36,092 bases of DNA from Phycisphaera mikurensis NBRC 102666 (GTDB lineage Bacteria > Planctomycetota > Phycisphaerae > Phycisphaerales > SM1A02): assembly GCA_945877905.1 (NCBI GenBank), contig CAMDUT010000006.1, forward strand, positions 1 through 36,092, read 5' to 3'. The notes under the pieces were generated by a model. It saw nothing but the letters and a program-made list of their open reading frames with translations. It ran no database searches and had not been told where the DNA came from. The position numbers and the translations under genes were made by a program. Below, one piece after another: positions 1 through 7,283 of the stretch (its first letter is position 1; every line of letters starts with the position of its first letter).

Positions 1-101
1 GGCCCGCGAAGTCGAGCGCGGCGCGCGACGAGCTGCGCGCCCGCGTGGCCAAGGCCGCTTCGCGAGGCAAGGGCGGCGCCGCCGGCCCCGGCCTCTTCTG
101 A
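1..101 (+). CDS. C-terminal end of an upstream protein, probably topoisomerase VI subunit B (partial)
   Basis: Only the last 32 codons are visible, read in frame from base 3 to TGA at 99-101. The residues are basic and rich in Ala, Gly and Lys (ends GGAAGPGLF), a low-complexity tail with no diagnostic motif. The assignment to Top6B rests on context alone: it lies 48 bp upstream of Top6A on the same strand, and the two subunits are usually adjacent. Any other gene ending here would look the same, so confidence is modest. Confidence 0.45.
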   Translation, partial: PAKSSAARDELRARVAKAASRGKGGAAGPGLF

Positions 102-149
102 CCAGAGACGCACCCGAACACGAACCCGTCACGGAAGGCGACCACCACC

Positions 150-1277
150 ATGGCCAAGGGCAAGACCGGCACGCGCAGCCTCAAGGAGCGCGATGCCGCC
201 ACCACGAAGAAGATCGTCGACCTCGTCTCGGACGTGGCGCGCAAGTCGCTCGGCGGCAAGGAGCCGAAGATCGACATCCCGACGCGCACGAAGGGCAACA
301 CGATCTGGAACAAGAAGCGCGGCATCCTCGAGATGGGCGACGGCGTCGCCGAGCGCCCGCTCTTCGACCTCAAGACCGCGAAGCAGTTCATGCAGACGAT
401 GCTCCACGCGTCGACGATCAAGGACCTGATCGCGGCCGAGAAGACCAGCAGCCTCCGCGGCGTCTTCTACAAGGCGAAGCACACCGTCGCCGGGACCCGC
501 GAGAACACCTTCGACACGCAGGACGAGAGCGACCCGATCCTCGAGGACCTCGAGGTGGCGCTCGGCGCGCTCCGCGAGGAGCTGCACGTCTTCGCCGAGA
601 ACCGCGGCTCGATGGTCGGGAACGTCACCATCGTCGACAAGGGCGACGAGATCGACTGCCGGCGCATGGGCTCGGGCGGGTACGCGCTGCCGTCGATCGT
701 CGAGCCCGACGTCATCCAGTTCAAGAAGTGCGAGGCGAAGTTCGTCCTGCACGTCGAGAAGGGCACGGTCTGGAACCGCTTCAACGAGGACCGGTTCTGG
801 GAGAAGCACAACTGCATCCTGACCCACGGCGCGGGCCAGCCCCCGCGCGGCTGCCGCCGGCTGCTGCAGCGGCTGAACCAGGAGCTGAAGCTGCCGATCA
901 TCTGCGTGCTCGACAACGACCCCTGGGGCCACTACATCTACAGCGTCATCAAGCAGGGTTCGATCTCGCTTGCCTTCGAGAGCTCGCGCCTGGCGATCCC
1001 CGAGGCGAAGTTCCTCGGGATCCGCGCGAAGGACTTCCGCGAATGCGGCCTCGACGACGCGGTGAAGATCGAGCTCACCGAGAACGACGTGAAGCGCGCG
1101 AAGGAGATCGCCGCCTACCCGTGGTTCGCGGGGCACAAGGGGTGGCAGAGGGAGATCGACGCGCTCCTCTCCAACGGGTTCAAGATGGAGGTCGAGTCGC
1201 TCATCACCAAGGACATCTCGTACGTCAGCGAGACGTACGTGCCCGAGCGTCTCAGGCGGAAGGACTGGCTGGACTGA
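150..1277 (+). CDS. top6A: DNA topoisomerase VI subunit A (Top6A/Spo11 family)
   Basis: This is the DNA-cleaving subunit of a type IIB topoisomerase, which with Top6B makes ATP-dependent double-strand breaks and relaxes or decatenates DNA. At 375 aa it has the usual family length. The 5Y-CAP/winged-helix region holds the catalytic tyrosine in SLRGVFYKAKH (Tyr107, at the position of the second Tyr of the Spo11 RxxYY motif). The Toprim domain follows, with the metal-binding Glu in VEKGT (Glu203) and the DxD in DNDPWG (Asp255, Asp257). The conserved GQPPRGCRRLL segment lies between them. The ATG at 150 is preceded by GGAAGG about 11 nt upstream. The preceding gene is probably Top6B. The 3' end overlaps the convergent histidine kinase by 26 bp. 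Type IIB enzymes are mainly archaeal and plant proteins with scattered bacterial occurrence. All catalytic residues are present, so an active enzyme is likely. Confidence 0.95.
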   Translation: MAKGKTGTRSLKERDAATTKKIVDLVSDVARKSLGGKEPKIDIPTRTKGNTIWNKKRGILEMGDGVAERPLFDLKTAKQFMQTMLHASTIKDLIAAEKTSSLRGVFYKAKHTVAGTRENTFDTQDESDPILEDLEVALGALREELHVFAENRGSMVGNVTIVDKGDEIDCRRMGSGGYALPSIVEPDVIQFKKCEAKFVLHVEKGTVWNRFNEDRFWEKHNCILTHGAGQPPRGCRRLLQRLNQELKLPIICVLDNDPWGHYIYSVIKQGSISLAFESSRLAIPEAKFLGIRAKDFRECGLDDAVKIELTENDVKRAKEIAAYPWFAGHKGWQREIDALLSNGFKMEVESLITKDISYVSETYVPERLRRKDWLD

Positions 1278-2136
1278 CCGCCGGGAGCTCGATGCGGAAC
1301 CTCGCGCCCGGGGCGCCGTCGGCGACCGAGATGCTGCCGCCGTGCGCCTCGACGATGCGCCGCGCGGTCGCGAGGCCGAGCCCGTTGCCGCCGGCCTTCG
1401 TGGTGAAGTAGGGCTCGAACGCCTGCGCGCGCGCCTCGGGGCCGAGCCCGGGCCCGGTGTCCTCGACCTCGATCGCGACGCGCGCGGGGCGTGCGGCCGC
1501 GCCGCGGCCCTCGGGCGGCGGCGTCGCCACGCGCAGCGTGAGCGTCCGGGCCGCCTCGGGCGGCAGCGACTCCATCGCCTGCACGCCGTTCAGCAGCAGG
1601 TTCAGGATCGCCTGCTTCAGGAGCGCCGGGTCGGCGTCGGCCGTCGCGGGCGCGTCGGGCAGCTCGGTGCGAAGCCGCACGCCCGCCTGCTCGGCCTGGG
1701 CCAGGAAGAAGTCGGCGAGGTCCTCCGCCACGGTGCGCACGTCGACGGGGCGCCGGTCGAGCTGCATGCGCCCCGCGTAGCGGAGGAAGTCGTTGAGGAT
1801 GTCGCGGAGCCTCGCGGCCTCGCGCGCGAGCGTGTCGACGCGGCGCGTGACGCGGTCGCGCGCGGCGTCCTCGATGCCGCTGTCGAGGATCTCCTCGCGC
1901 AGGAGCTGCGCGTTCAGCGCCACGGTCGAGAGCGGGTTCTTGATCTCGTGCGCGAGCCCGCGCGTCATCGAGGCGATCTCGGCGTTGCGCGCGTCCTCGG
2001 CCGCCGTGCGACCGGCATCACGGATGCGCGCGCGGAGCGAACGCGACATCCACCACGCCGCGAGCGACAGCAGGACGGCATCGACCGCGAGGATCGCGAT
2101 CCACGGGACGGGCTGGGGAGTTGTCGTGGGGGTCAC
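1252..2136 (-). CDS. NtrB-like sensor histidine kinase, single TM, no sensor domain
   Basis: This is a short membrane histidine kinase of 294 aa from the GTG chosen here. One membrane helix lies at about residues 12-29 (WIAILAVDAVLLSLAAWWM), followed directly by a HisKA domain with the H-box LAHEIKNPLS (phospho-acceptor His63) typical of the NtrB/AtoS class. The HATPase_c domain shows the N-box (NLLLNGVQAM, Asn183), the DTGPGL G1 box (Asp226), FEPYFTTK and the NGLGLA G2 box. There is no periplasmic, PAS or HAMP domain. The ORF-track start at 2346 is rejected because the first 70 codons are the cold-shock gene read in another frame. The GTG at 2136 overlaps the TGA of that gene (GTGA), implying translational coupling. 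No response regulator is encoded in the window, so the partner is unknown. Confidence 0.88.
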   Translation of the reverse strand: MTPTTTPQPVPWIAILAVDAVLLSLAAWWMSRSLRARIRDAGRTAAEDARNAEIASMTRGLAHEIKNPLSTVALNAQLLREEILDSGIEDAARDRVTRRVDTLAREAARLRDILNDFLRYAGRMQLDRRPVDVRTVAEDLADFFLAQAEQAGVRLRTELPDAPATADADPALLKQAILNLLLNGVQAMESLPPEAARTLTLRVATPPPEGRGAAARPARVAIEVEDTGPGLGPEARAQAFEPYFTTKAGGNGLGLATARRIVEAHGGSISVADGAPGARFRIELPAVSPASPSA

Positions 2137-2387
2137 GCGCCGGTGCCGGCGGCGGGCACGCGGGTGAGCGAGCGCGCCTTGGTGGCGGCCCAGCCCTTCG
2201 CGCCCTGCGTGGCCGAGTAGGTGACCATCTCGCCGTCGTTGAGCGTGCGGAAGCCCGACTCCTGCTCGATGACGGAGAAGTGAACGAAGATGTCCTGGCC
2301 CTCGGGACCGACGATGAAGCCGAAGCCCTTGCGGGGATCGAACCACTTCACCTGGCCTTCGATGTTCTCGAGCGTGCTGTTCGCCAT
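2133..2387 (-). CDS. Cold-shock domain protein (CspA family)
   Basis: An 84-residue protein with one cold-shock domain. RNP1 (KGFGFIV) and RNP2 (DIFVHFS) are intact, and the opening GQVKWFDPRKGFGF is canonical. Such proteins bind single-stranded nucleic acid and melt RNA secondary structure. The C-terminal extension of about 15 residues (KARSLTRVPAAGTGA) is unlike the core. The start at 2387 (MANSTLENIEG) is chosen over the ORF-track start because the CSD begins right after it and an ACGGAG lies about 12 nt upstream. Its stop overlaps the GTG of the histidine kinase, an unusual partner. A leader of about 100 nt with a candidate promoter precedes it. Family identity is certain; the exact role is not. 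Confidence 0.93.
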   Translation of the reverse strand: MANSTLENIEGQVKWFDPRKGFGFIVGPEGQDIFVHFSVIEQESGFRTLNDGEMVTYSATQGAKGWAATKARSLTRVPAAGTGA

Positions 2388-2488
2388 GTTGATTCGGGCT
2401 CCGTCTTGGTTGCTCCGCGCACCCCTACGACGCACGCGGAAGCGGGTGCGTGAGCACCTTCGGCTGCGAACCACCCGAGCCGGACCGT

Positions 2489-2517
2489 ATTGTGCGGCGG
2501 TTTCCGGACTTGTGCAA
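2489..2517 (-). promoter_or_regulatory. Candidate promoter of the cold-shock gene
   Basis: On the minus strand TTGCAC is followed after 17 nt by CACAAT. The hexamers are weak (3/6 and 4/6 to consensus), but this is the most AT-rich spot in the leader. It would give a 5' UTR of about 95 nt, in keeping with the structured leaders common on cold-shock genes. An alternative -10 is the overlapping TACGGT. Confidence 0.3.
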
Positions 2518-2638
2518 GTGAATTTCGGTTCTGTTCAGGGGTTTCGTGGGTCCTTTCCGGGGCCCGTGCGGCGATACCGCCGCAGGTGCCGCCCGGGCAG
2601 CGGGTTAGGTCGTCGCGCGGGGCGCCACCGTGATACGC

Positions 2639-2671
2639 ACGCACCCCGCGGCGGTTCGCCGCGGGGTGCGT
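2639..2671 (-). terminator. Perfect 15-bp hairpin downstream of pnp, no U-tract
   Basis: The arms ACGCACCCCGCGGCG (2639-2653) and CGCCGCGGGGTGCGT (2657-2671) are exact reverse complements around a 3-nt loop. The hairpin lies about 44 nt past the pnp stop on the transcribed strand. No T-run follows on either strand, so it is better read as a 3'-end stabiliser or a Rho-type or processing site than as a classical intrinsic terminator. Confidence 0.55.
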
Positions 2672-2714
2672 GGATGTGGGTGGATGGTTCACGCCCGGCC
2701 GGCGTGGCCCGGGG

Positions 2715-5015
2715 TCACTGGGGCGCGCCTTCGCGCTCGCGATCGCGGCGTCCGCCGCCGTCACGGCCGCCGTCGCGGCGGCCACGGTCGCCGCCGCGGT
2801 CCCCGCGGTCACGCCGTTCGCCGCCGCGGTCGCCGCCACGGTCGCCGCCGTCCTCGCCGCCGGCCGGCGCCTCCATGAGCGCCTTGCGGCTGAGCTTCAC
2901 GCGGCCGCTGTCGTCGACGTTGATGACCTTGACCTTCACGACGTCGCCGATCTTCACGACGTCGGTGACGTTCTTCACGAAGCCGTGCGCCAGCTCGGAC
3001 ACGTGGCACATGCCGTCCGATCCCGGGGCGAGCTCGATGAACGCGCCGAACTCCTTGATCGAGATGACCTTGCCCTCGTAGATCGAGCCCACCTTGATCT
3101 CGGCGCCGAGCGCCTCGACCTCGGCGCGCGCGATGGCGGCCTTCTCGCTGTCGGAGCACGCGATGAAGACGGTTCCGTCCTCCTCGACGTCGATCTGCGC
3201 GCCGGTGCGCTCCTGGATGCCGCGGATGGTCTTGCCGCCCGGGCCGATGAGCTTGCCGATCTTCTCGGGGTCGATCTTGACCGTGATGATGCGCGGCGCG
3301 TACTTCGAGATGTCCGCGCGCGGCGCCGGGATCACGGCCTCCATCTGGCCGATGATGTCGTGGCGTCCCTTGCGGGCGATCTCGAAGATGGTCTCGATCT
3401 CCTCGATCGACAGGCCGCGGGCCTTCAGGTCGAGCTGGATGCCGGTGATGCCCTCGCGGGTGCCGCTCACCTTGAAGTCCATCTCGCCGAAGAAGTCCTC
3501 CTCGCCGATGATGTCGATCACGTGGCCGACCTTGCCCTCGGAGCTCGTGAACCGGCCGACCGAGATGCCCGCGCACGTGGCCTTGATGGGCACGCCCGCG
3601 TCCATGAGCGCCAGGCAGCCGCCGCACACGCTGGCCATCGAGCTCGAGCCGTTCGACTCGGTGATGTCGCTGATCAGGCGGACGGTGTAGGGGAACTCCT
3701 CGGGGTTCGGAAGGATCGCGCGCAGGCTGCGCTCTGCGAGCGAGCCGTGGCCGATCTCGCGGCGGCCGGGGCCGGTGATGCGGCCGGCCTCGCCCGTGCA
3801 GAAGGGCGGGAAGTTGTAGTGCAGGTAGAACTTCTTCGCGTACTCCGGCAGCAGTCCGTCGACGATCTGCTCGTCCTTGATGGTGCCGAGCGTGCACGTG
3901 ACGATCGACTGCGTCTCGCCGCGCTGGAAGAAGGCGCTGCCGTGGGTGCGGGGCAGGATGCCCACCTCCATGTCAAGCCTGCGGATCTGGTCCTTGGTGC
4001 GGCCGTCCGGGCGGACGCCATGGTTGGACACGAGGTCATGCGTGATCTTCTTCTCGAGGATCCGCAGGGCCTCCTTGGCCTCCTTGGCGCGCTTGTCGGC
4101 GGCCTGCCAGGCACCGAAGGACACGTCGCCCGCGGGCATCGCGAAGAAGGTGTCGAGGACGTACTTCTTGACCTCGTCGACCTTGGCGTTGCGGTCGCGC
4201 TTGCCGGGGATCCGGCGGGCGTCCTTCATGGAGTCCCACGCCTTCTCCTTGACGAGCTTCATCACCTCGTCGGAGGGCAGCACGGGGGCGCCCATGCTCG
4301 GAGCGGGCGCGCCGCACTTCGTGCGGAGCTCGTCGATCATCTCGAGGATCGGCTTGATGCCGTGCTCGCTGCCGAAGCGGATCGCCTCGAGCATGGTCTT
4401 CTCGTCGACCTCGGCGGCGCCGACCTCGATCATGTTGATGCCGTCCTTGTGGCCGGAGAGCACCAGGTCGATGTCGCTGTAGTCGAGCTGCGCGACCGTC
4501 GGGTTGATCACGAAGACCGCGCCCTGCTCGGTGATGATGCGGCCGACGCGCACCGTGGCGATCGGTCCCTGGAACGGCGCGTCCGTCAGGCTCAGCGCGG
4601 CGCTTGCGCCGGTGCAGGCGAGCACGTCGCTGTCGTTCTGCGTGTCATGGCTCAGGACCACGCACTGCAGCTGGATCTCGTCGATGAAGCCCTCGGGGAA
4701 CAGCGGGCGGATCGGGCGATCCATCATCCGCATGGTGAGGATCTCCTTCTCGCTCGGCGCGCCCTCGCGCTTCTTGAAGCCGCCCGGGTACTTGCCGGCG
4801 GCGGCGGTGCGCTCGCGGTAGTCGCAGGTCAGCGGGAAGAAGTCGATGCCCGCGCGCGGGTTGGCGCGCACGGCGGTGCACAGGACGACGGTGTCTCCGT
4901 AGGTGGCGACGACGGCGCCGCCGGCGAGCTTCGCGACCTTGCCGGTCTCGAAGCGGAGGGTGCGTCCGCCGATCTCGCGCTCGACGGTGACGGCCTTCTT
5001 GGTGGTGTCGGACAT
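2715..5015 (-). CDS. pnp: Polyribonucleotide nucleotidyltransferase (PNPase) with RGG-like tail
   Basis: PNPase degrades RNA 3'-5' phosphorolytically and is a core RNA-turnover enzyme. The protein is 766 aa from MSDTTKKAV. It has two RNase PH-like domains joined by a helical linker, then a KH domain (GPGGKTIRGIQ GxxG loop) and an S1 domain (GSIYEGKVISIKEFGAFIEL). The second RNase PH core carries the FTSSEGKVGHVIDIIGEED stretch conserved in the family. The ORF-track start at 5162 is rejected: the ATG at 5015 has AAAGAGG about 9 nt upstream and fits the family N-terminus. The last 45 or so residues are almost only Gly, Arg and Asp (DRGGDRGGERRDRG), an unusual disordered RNA-binding-type tail. 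The gene follows rpsO on the same strand, the widespread rpsO-pnp order. Confidence 0.97.
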   Translation of the reverse strand: MSDTTKKAVTVEREIGGRTLRFETGKVAKLAGGAVVATYGDTVVLCTAVRANPRAGIDFFPLTCDYRERTAAAGKYPGGFKKREGAPSEKEILTMRMMDRPIRPLFPEGFIDEIQLQCVVLSHDTQNDSDVLACTGASAALSLTDAPFQGPIATVRVGRIITEQGAVFVINPTVAQLDYSDIDLVLSGHKDGINMIEVGAAEVDEKTMLEAIRFGSEHGIKPILEMIDELRTKCGAPAPSMGAPVLPSDEVMKLVKEKAWDSMKDARRIPGKRDRNAKVDEVKKYVLDTFFAMPAGDVSFGAWQAADKRAKEAKEALRILEKKITHDLVSNHGVRPDGRTKDQIRRLDMEVGILPRTHGSAFFQRGETQSIVTCTLGTIKDEQIVDGLLPEYAKKFYLHYNFPPFCTGEAGRITGPGRREIGHGSLAERSLRAILPNPEEFPYTVRLISDITESNGSSSMASVCGGCLALMDAGVPIKATCAGISVGRFTSSEGKVGHVIDIIGEEDFFGEMDFKVSGTREGITGIQLDLKARGLSIEEIETIFEIARKGRHDIIGQMEAVIPAPRADISKYAPRIITVKIDPEKIGKLIGPGGKTIRGIQERTGAQIDVEEDGTVFIACSDSEKAAIARAEVEALGAEIKVGSIYEGKVISIKEFGAFIELAPGSDGMCHVSELAHGFVKNVTDVVKIGDVVKVKVINVDDSGRVKLSRKALMEAPAGGEDGGDRGGDRGGERRDRGDRGGDRGRRDGGRDGGGRRDREREGAPQ

Positions 5016-5170
5016 GGTGGTGTGCCTCTTTCTTTCTCTTGCGTTTCGTTGGTGTTCGGTGGTGCCCGGTCCGGGCGCGCGCCATGCGGGTGCACGGCGT
5101 CCCTCCGCCGTCGGGGCAGTGCCACGGCGCAGTCCGGGTCCGGTTCGCGGAAGGCTGCGCAATGCCGACT

Positions 5171-5186
5171 GCCGCCGGGGGGCGGC
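5171..5186 (-). other. Small GC hairpin between rpsO and pnp
   Basis: GCCGCC-GGGG-GGCGGC lies just past the rpsO stop on the transcribed strand. In Escherichia coli the rpsO-pnp junction carries processed hairpins that control pnp. Here the stem is short with no U-tract, so its role as attenuator or processing site is only a suggestion. Confidence 0.3.
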
Positions 5187-5199
5187 GGGGCTGCGCGCC

Positions 5200-5469
5200 T
5201 TACTTGCGGAGGCCGAGCTTCTGGATGAGCTTCTGGTAGCGCTCGCGGTCGGTGCGCGCGAGGTAGGTCAGCAGGCGGTTGCGGCGACCGACCATGAACA
5301 GCAGGCCGCGGCGGCCGTGGTGGTCCTTGGGGTTCGCCTTGAAGTGGTCCTGCAGCGCGCCGATGCGCTCGCTGAGGATGGCCACCTGGACCTCGGGCGA
5401 GCCCGTGTCGGTGGAGTGGGTCCGGTTGCCGCTGATGACCGCGGCCTTCTTCGTTGCGGAGATCGACAT
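5200..5469 (-). CDS. rpsO: 30S ribosomal protein S15
   Basis: S15 binds the central domain of 16S rRNA early in 30S assembly. The 89 residues match the family length and motif order: [15 protein letters not shown], then [19 protein letters not shown] and RRNRLLTYL near the RNA-binding helices. The ATG at 5469 is preceded by GAAGGAAG about 11-18 nt upstream. It carries the only TAA stop in the window, which is common for highly expressed genes. It heads the rpsO-pnp unit and has its own promoter (TTGAGC-16-TACACT) about 40-65 bp upstream, divergent from the carboxyltransferase gene. Confidence 0.98.
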   Translation of the reverse strand: MSISATKKAAVISGNRTHSTDTGSPEVQVAILSERIGALQDHFKANPKDHHGRRGLLFMVGRRNRLLTYLARTDRERYQKLIQKLGLRK

Positions 5470-5509
5470 TGCTTCGGTGCTTCCTTCGTTTCCTTGGTTC
5501 GAGTCGCGC

Positions 5510-5537
5510 AGTGTAGTGGAAGCCGCGCGGCGCTCAA
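5510..5537 (-). promoter_or_regulatory. Promoter of rpsO-pnp
   Basis: On the minus strand TTGAGC (5537-5532) and TACACT (5515-5510) are separated by 16 nt. Transcription would begin near 5503, giving a leader of about 34 nt that contains a purine-rich Shine-Dalgarno sequence. The position fits a strong housekeeping gene; no experimental support is available. Confidence 0.55.
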
Positions 5538-5590
5538 CACGCGCGGGCGATGCGCGGAGGCGGTCGTTATCGGCAGCGGGTCCACGTGCG

Positions 5591-5596
5591 TATCCT
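5591..5596 (+). promoter_or_regulatory. -10-type hexamer TATCCT close to the carboxyltransferase start
   Basis: TATCCT ends 10 nt before the ATG at 5607. A transcript starting about 7 nt past the hexamer would have a leader of only 3-4 nt. The spacing is looser than the exact 7 nt seen at other genes here, and a G-run (GGGGG) lies between, so this case is less clear. Confidence 0.35.
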
Positions 5597-5606
5597 TCGG
5601 GGGACC

Positions 5607-7256
5607 ATGCCCGCAGCCGAAGCGACCGCCCCGGAAGGCCTCATGTCCGCCGTCGCGCAGTTCGTCGCCGAGCGCGAGCGGATCGAGCAGGGCGGCGGGC
5701 CCTCCGGCATCGAGCGACAGCACCGGCACGGGCGCCTCACCGCGCGCGAGCGCATCGCCGCGCTCCTCGACCCCGGGACGCCGTTCACCGAGTGCGGGCT
5801 GTTCGCGGCGTGGAACATGTACCGCGAGTACGGCGGCGCGCCCGCGGCCGGCGTGGTCACCGGGATCGGCACCGTCGAGGGCCGGCTCGCCATGGTCATC
5901 GCCAACGACGCCACCGTGAAGGCCGGCGCGTTCTTCCCGATGACGTGCAAGAAGATCATCCGCGCGCAGGTGATCGCGGAGCGCGCGCGGCTCCCGCTCG
6001 TGTACCTCGTCGACAGCGCGGGCGTGTTCCTGCCCCTGCAGGAGGACGTCTTCCCCGACACCGACGACTTCGGCCGCATCTTCCGCAACAACGCCGTGAT
6101 CAGCGCGCAGGGCATCCCGCAGTACGCGGCCATCATGGGCAACTGCGTCGCGGGCGGCGGGTACCTGCCGGTGCTCTGCGACACGCTGCTGATGACCGAG
6201 GGAAGCGGCCTCTACCTCGCCGGGCCCGCGCTCGTGAAGGCGGCGATCGGGCAGGAGGTCTCGAGCGAGGACCTCGGCGGCGCGCAGATGCACGCGCAGA
6301 TCTCGGGAACCATCGACTTCCGCGAGAAGGACGACCCGGCGTGCCTCGCCCGCCTGCGCAGCCTCATGCGCGCGAGCCGCGCGGCGCAGCCCGTGCCGCA
6401 GCCGCCGGAGCCCGCCGCCGAGCCGGCGCGCGCGCCGGCCGACGCGGCATCCGTCTTCCGCGACCAGCCCGGCCAGCAGTACGACATGGTCGAGCTGCTC
6501 TCCTGCGTCGTCGACTCGGGGAGCCTCGACGAGTACCGCGCCGAGTACGGCCGGTCGCTCGTCTGCGCGTACGCGCGGATCGGCGGGTTCCCGCTGGGGA
6601 TCGTCGCGAACCAGAAGAAGCTCACGCAGAAGAAGATGGCCGGCGGCAAGGCGGGGCCCTCGATGGCCACGAACATGCCCGCCGTCATCTACGACGACAG
6701 CGCCGACAAGGCCGCGCGCTTCATCATGGACTGCAACCAGCGCCGAATCCCGCTGCTCTTCGTGCACGACACCACCGGGTTCATGGTGGGCCGCGACAGC
6801 GAGCAGGGCGGCATCATCCGCGCGGGCGCGAAGATGGTGAACGCGATGTCGAACTGCGTGGTGCCGAAGCTGGTGCTCGTCCTCGGCGGCAGCTACGGCG
6901 CCGGCAACTACGCCATGTGCGGCCGCGCGTTCGACCCGCTGCTGACCCTCGCCTGGCCGGGCGCCCGCTGCAGCGTGATGGGCGCCGCGCAGGCGGCGAG
7001 CACCCTGCTGCAGATCGACCTCGCCGCGCGCGAGCGCAAGGGCGAGAAGGTGGACGAGGCGATGCGCGCACAGCTCCTGGCCGCGATCACGAAGAGCTAC
7101 TCCGAGCAGCAGGACATCCGCTGGGCCGCGAGCCGCGGATGGGTGGACCGGATCATCGAGCCCGCCCAGACGCGCTCGGAGCTCGTGGCCGCCATGCGCG
7201 TGGCCTGGCAGGCCCCCGTCGCGGGCGCGTTCCGCACCGGCGTGCTCCAGACCTGA
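5607..7256 (+). CDS. Acyl-CoA carboxylase, carboxyltransferase (beta) subunit
   Basis: This subunit transfers carboxyl from carboxybiotin to an acyl-CoA. The 549-aa protein has the two crotonase-like halves of the MCC/PCC beta family. The N-terminal half has [10 protein letters not shown] and the [19 protein letters not shown] segment. The C-terminal half has [10 protein letters not shown] and [18 protein letters not shown]. The SAGVFLPLQ and [13 protein letters not shown] motifs are closest to methylcrotonyl- or geranyl-CoA carboxylase beta chains, but the acyl substrate cannot be fixed from sequence. The residue 265-300 linker is rich in Ala and Pro ([14 protein letters not shown]). ATG 5607 is chosen; [12 protein letters not shown] at 5643 is an alternative. 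No biotin carboxylase, biotin carrier or enoyl-CoA hydratase is adjacent, so the partner must lie elsewhere. rdgB starts 27 bp downstream with its own ribosome-binding site. Confidence 0.92.
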   Translation: MPAAEATAPEGLMSAVAQFVAERERIEQGGGPSGIERQHRHGRLTARERIAALLDPGTPFTECGLFAAWNMYREYGGAPAAGVVTGIGTVEGRLAMVIANDATVKAGAFFPMTCKKIIRAQVIAERARLPLVYLVDSAGVFLPLQEDVFPDTDDFGRIFRNNAVISAQGIPQYAAIMGNCVAGGGYLPVLCDTLLMTEGSGLYLAGPALVKAAIGQEVSSEDLGGAQMHAQISGTIDFREKDDPACLARLRSLMRASRAAQPVPQPPEPAAEPARAPADAASVFRDQPGQQYDMVELLSCVVDSGSLDEYRAEYGRSLVCAYARIGGFPLGIVANQKKLTQKKMAGGKAGPSMATNMPAVIYDDSADKAARFIMDCNQRRIPLLFVHDTTGFMVGRDSEQGGIIRAGAKMVNAMSNCVVPKLVLVLGGSYGAGNYAMCGRAFDPLLTLAWPGARCSVMGAAQAASTLLQIDLAARERKGEKVDEAMRAQLLAAITKSYSEQQDIRWAASRGWVDRIIEPAQTRSELVAAMRVAWQAPVAGAFRTGVLQT

Positions 7257-7283
7257 GCCGTCACCCGCCCGAGGAGGAATCGC

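Larger units (their letters stand above)
2388..2714. other. Gene-free stretch between pnp and the cold-shock gene
   Basis: These 327 bp lie between two minus-strand genes. They hold the perfect 15-bp hairpin just past pnp and, nearer the cold-shock gene, a candidate minus-strand promoter and a leader of about 100 nt. The ORF-track frames crossing it are extensions of neighbouring genes or shadows; none has a start signal or a recognisable product. Confidence 0.6.

Noticed and set aside
2670-5228. 852-aa plus-strand ORF opposite pnp
   Set aside because: Pure antisense shadow: composition is His/Asp/Leu/Arg-rich as expected from reverse reading of GC-rich codons, and pnp on the other strand has complete domains.
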